DNA of 64,000 bases, taken from Ferruginibacter sp. Its GTDB lineage: Bacteria > Bacteroidota > Bacteroidia > Chitinophagales > Chitinophagaceae. Numbering within the stretch: position 1 is the stretch's first letter; the number at the start of each line of letters is the position of its first letter. The notes beneath the pieces were generated by a model. It saw only the letters and a program-made list of their open reading frames with translations, was not told the DNA's origin and made no database searches. The stretch covers positions 28,312-92,311 of the forward strand of contig JACMKX010000172.1 of the NCBI GenBank assembly GCA_014379905.1, in the 5' to 3' direction. Below are positions 61,621 through 64,000 of the stretch, one piece after another. The translations under genes and the position numbers were made by a program.

Positions 61621-63210
61621 TTATCTTACATCATTGCTAAGGGGAATATCTCTTTTCAGCATTTCATTCCTGTTGGCCATTTCCCAGGCGGTATGAAATA
61701 CCATTCGGGCTCTTTTTTCCATTAAAGCCCAATAAATTTTTTCTACATCATCACCGGGTTTATGGTAATCGGATTTAAGCATACCATCATAAAAGAACAA
61801 TACCGGTACACCCTTCCTGGCAAAGTTGTAATGATCGCTGCGGAAATAAATACGGTTGGGATCTTTTGGATCATCAAATTTATAATCCAATACGAGGCCG
61901 GTATATTTGGTGTTCATGCCTTCATTGATAACGGGCAGGTCACTGCTTAGTTTATTATGCCCTACTACATATACATAATTCAGGGTGTCGTCTTTCATTC
62001 TTTCGGTATCAATGCGGCCGATCATATCGATGTTTAAATCAACAGTTGTTTTGTCTAAAGGGTAAATGGGATTATCGCTGTAATACTCGCTGCCCCATAA
62101 ACCTTTTTCTTCACCACTTACGGCCATAATAACAACCGTACGACGTGGTCCTTTACCTTCTGCTTTTGCTTTGGCAAATGCCTCTCCAATCTGCATTACA
62201 GATACGGTGCCGCTACCGTCATCATCTGCGCCATTGTTAATTTTACCGTCGGCGCTTATTCCAATATGGTCGTAATGCGCAGTAATGAAAACAAATTCAT
62301 CTTTTTTATCCGTTCCTTCAATTACGCCCAACACATTGCTGGCATTGATTGTTTGGCGGTATTTGCTAAAAGCAAAACTGGTTTTTTGTTTTATTTCAAA
62401 ACGATCGGAACTATCAAATAAGCTGTTGCTTTTTGCCTTTGTAATGGCACCGCTTATTTTATCACCCAATATTGTTTTAGCATAAGCGTGGCTTAACTGC
62501 GCATAGTTCACTTTTTTTGCGTCAGCTGTATTACGGGGATAATAAACGTTTGTTTTTTTGCCTGCATCGGCAATGCGTTGTGTAAATGATTCTGTATTTG
62601 CATTAATCACCAATACGCCTTTGGCACCCTTATCCATGGCGAGGTTGATCTTTTTCATAAGGCCCGGAAAACTCCATTCAGACCCACGGGAAGGGCTGCC
62701 CCCTAAAAAATATTTACCTTCTTTTTTTGGTTCACCTAAAAAGATCACGACTGTTTTTCCTTTTACATTGAGGCCTTCATAGTCATTGTAATTTTTATCT
62801 TCAATACCATATCCCGCAAATACAATTGATTTGCCTTTTGTGTGAGCAGTCTCATTGTTATTAACAGGGCTTATGTAATCCGTACCATATACAGCTTCTG
62901 TTTTGCCAATTTTAAGCATGCTGTTAATCATGCTGTCTTTGTACAAGGGGTATAATTGCTGGTATTGGCCTTTAAGTGGTGCAGGGGTTGATAAACCTGT
63001 TGTTTTAAAGAAGGTTTCGATGTAGGCAGCGGCTTTGCGCTGGCCCCGGGTGCCGGTTTCGCGGCCTTCCATTTCATCGCTGGCAATAATGTTCAAATGT
63101 TTTTGTAATTCTGAAGTGCGGATGATGCCTGCATATTTGGCGGCATCATCTGCCTGTGCAAAAGCGGCTGCACCCAGGAATAACAAAGGGAGAATAGAGA
63201 GTTTTTTCAT
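61621..63210 (-). CDS. M28-family zinc aminopeptidase, secreted
   Basis: 529 residues with a signal peptide ending AFAQ. Between about 120 and 220 there is a PA-like insert domain. The M28 catalytic domain (about 285-520) shows the metal and base residues: His in TAHYDHIG (near 311), Asp in NNGADDDGSGT, Glu-Glu in SGEEKGL, Asp in NIDMIGR, and His in RSDHYNFA. It probably releases N-terminal amino acids from peptides in the periplasm or outside. It has its own terminator (61586-61614). Confidence 0.92.
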   Translation of the reverse strand: MKKLSILPLLFLGAAAFAQADDAAKYAGIIRTSELQKHLNIIASDEMEGRETGTRGQRKAAAYIETFFKTTGLSTPAPLKGQYQQLYPLYKDSMINSMLKIGKTEAVYGTDYISPVNNNETAHTKGKSIVFAGYGIEDKNYNDYEGLNVKGKTVVIFLGEPKKEGKYFLGGSPSRGSEWSFPGLMKKINLAMDKGAKGVLVINANTESFTQRIADAGKKTNVYYPRNTADAKKVNYAQLSHAYAKTILGDKISGAITKAKSNSLFDSSDRFEIKQKTSFAFSKYRQTINASNVLGVIEGTDKKDEFVFITAHYDHIGISADGKINNGADDDGSGTVSVMQIGEAFAKAKAEGKGPRRTVVIMAVSGEEKGLWGSEYYSDNPIYPLDKTTVDLNIDMIGRIDTERMKDDTLNYVYVVGHNKLSSDLPVINEGMNTKYTGLVLDYKFDDPKDPNRIYFRSDHYNFARKGVPVLFFYDGMLKSDYHKPGDDVEKIYWALMEKRARMVFHTAWEMANRNEMLKRDIPLSNDVR

Positions 63211-63414
63211 TATGTAATATTTGTCTTAATTGGCAAAATAGGGAAAGATAGGGGGTGGCGGGAAATTTTTATATGAGTGGCAGGGACGGGGAATGGTTAA
63301 TAGATCATGGTTCATGGCAATACCTGGTATTTCAAAAGATATAGCTGCTTTTCGAAAAATAATTATTTTCAAATTATAGGCCCCTGCTATGAACCATCAG
63401 CAATGAACCATGCA

Positions 63415-63864
63415 CTAACAAGCTATCTTCTTCACCCTTCCCTCGTGCCGACCACCTTCAAATTCGGTATTCATAAAAATGTCGAGCATTTTTTCTGCAT
63501 CACCATCCCTCACAAAACGGGCGGGGATACAAATAATATTGGCGTTGTTGTGTTTGCGGGCAAGTTCTGCCAATTCTTCGCCCCAGCAAATAGCGGCTCT
63601 TACACCGGGGTGTTTATTGGCGGTAATGGCAACACCATTGGCGCTACCACATAATAAAATACCAAAACCGGCTTCACCATTTTCCACAGCAGTTGCTACG
63701 GGGTGTGCAAAATCAGGATAGTCAACAGAATCTTTATTGTAAGTACCAAAATCTTTGAAAGTCATTTTTTCTCCTTCTAAAAAAGAGATCAGGTCTTCCT
63801 TGCAGTCGAAACCTGCATGGTCGCAGCCAATGGCAATAGGTTTGGTGGAGTCGAATACGTACAT
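63415..63864 (-). CDS. rpiB: Ribose 5-phosphate isomerase B
   Basis: 149 residues with the RpiB/LacAB family marks: IAIGCDHAGF near the N-terminus, the catalytic Cys in GILLCGSANGVAITANKHPGVRAA (around residue 72), and ELARKHNNANI. It interconverts ribulose 5-phosphate and ribose 5-phosphate in the pentose phosphate pathway. The upstream region is a 7-bp tandem repeat (63879-63992), 14 bases before the start codon, so the promoter must lie within or beyond it. Confidence 0.95.
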   Translation of the reverse strand: MYVFDSTKPIAIGCDHAGFDCKEDLISFLEGEKMTFKDFGTYNKDSVDYPDFAHPVATAVENGEAGFGILLCGSANGVAITANKHPGVRAAICWGEELAELARKHNNANIICIPARFVRDGDAEKMLDIFMNTEFEGGRHEGRVKKIAC

Positions 63865-63878
63865 GGGGGGAAGTTTAA

Positions 63879-63992
63879 TACTGGTTACTGGTTACTGGTT
63901 ACTGGTTACTGGTTACTGGTTACTGGTTACTGGTTACTGGTTACTGGTTACTGGTTACTGGTTACTGGTTACTGGTTACTGGTTACTGGTTA
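63879..63992. repeat. TACTGGT heptamer tandem repeat, about 16 copies
   Basis: 16 perfect 7-base units (TACTGGT) in a row from 63879, ending with a partial unit before TAATC at the window edge. It lies directly upstream of rpiB. Copy number could vary by replication slippage. Confidence 0.95.
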
Positions 63993-64000
63993 ATCAAAAA

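Noticed and set aside
63879..63992. CRISPR-like array
   Set aside because: The unit is 7 bases with no spacers and no cas genes nearby; it is a simple tandem repeat.
1..64000. tRNA, rRNA or riboswitch genes
   Set aside because: No cloverleaf with conserved TTCGANTC-type loop, rRNA segment or known riboswitch core was recognised in the gaps; a covariance-model search was not possible here.

Overview
The window looks like chromosomal DNA from a Bacteroidota bacterium, most likely Chitinophagales/Chitinophagaceae. This is inferred from gene families and signals, not from a marker-gene comparison. The signs are: several secreted proteins with type IX secretion (T9SS type A) C-terminal domains; outer-membrane beta-barrel-family and AsmA-type envelope proteins; many short signal peptides and lipoboxes; AT-rich intergenic DNA; promoters of the Bacteroidota type (a -7 element close to TAnnTTTG and a -33 TTG); and many short palindromic repeats between genes. 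I saw no rRNA, tRNA, CRISPR array or prophage.

Layout. 1-7 kb, all on the minus strand: a partial DUF1579-like lipoprotein, an AsmA-like protein, a REP-associated tyrosine transposase (RAYT) with four related hairpins around it, and polA. 7-16.3 kb: two very large secreted T9SS hydrolases, one esterase+PKD+SGNH and one esterase+PKD+beta-helix+PA14, sharing a module just before the sorting domain. 16.4-24 kb: an esterase, an outer-membrane beta-barrel receptor broken by a stop codon, an AraC regulator, a degenerate cupredoxin lipoprotein, a ygiD-type dioxygenase bracketed by palindromes, and a serine hydrolase with two homopolymer frameshifts. 24-34.7 kb: mostly housekeeping genes (UvrD/PcrA helicase, a T9SS cupredoxin, Nfu, M23 peptidase, DoxX-like protein, a pnuC-small membrane protein-nadR-like operon, mtgA, LysE exporter, GH3-like enzyme).

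34.9-52.8 kb is the most interesting region. Two TPR sensor histidine kinases lie tail to tail, and the second overlaps a LuxR-type response regulator gene. Divergent from that regulator is a run of surface-protein genes: a 1352-aa T9SS repeat protein, two tandem-duplicated YadA-like/Peptidase S74 proteins, a tail-fibre-like protein, and a BNR-propeller protein. Four of these transcription units start with the same upstream element (CCCTTWTTAGGTATTG), then exactly 20 bases, then CAWTTTTG. I propose this as a surface-protein regulon, possibly controlled by the adjacent two-component system.

53-64 kb: an NTF2-like secreted protein, a MATE exporter, DUF1415 and VF530 genes, an S9 peptidase, a lipoprotein, a GH13 lipoprotein, an M28 peptidase and rpiB. 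The window ends in a 7-bp tandem repeat upstream of rpiB. Similar heptamer tracts also lie inside the polA and nadR-like coding sequences.
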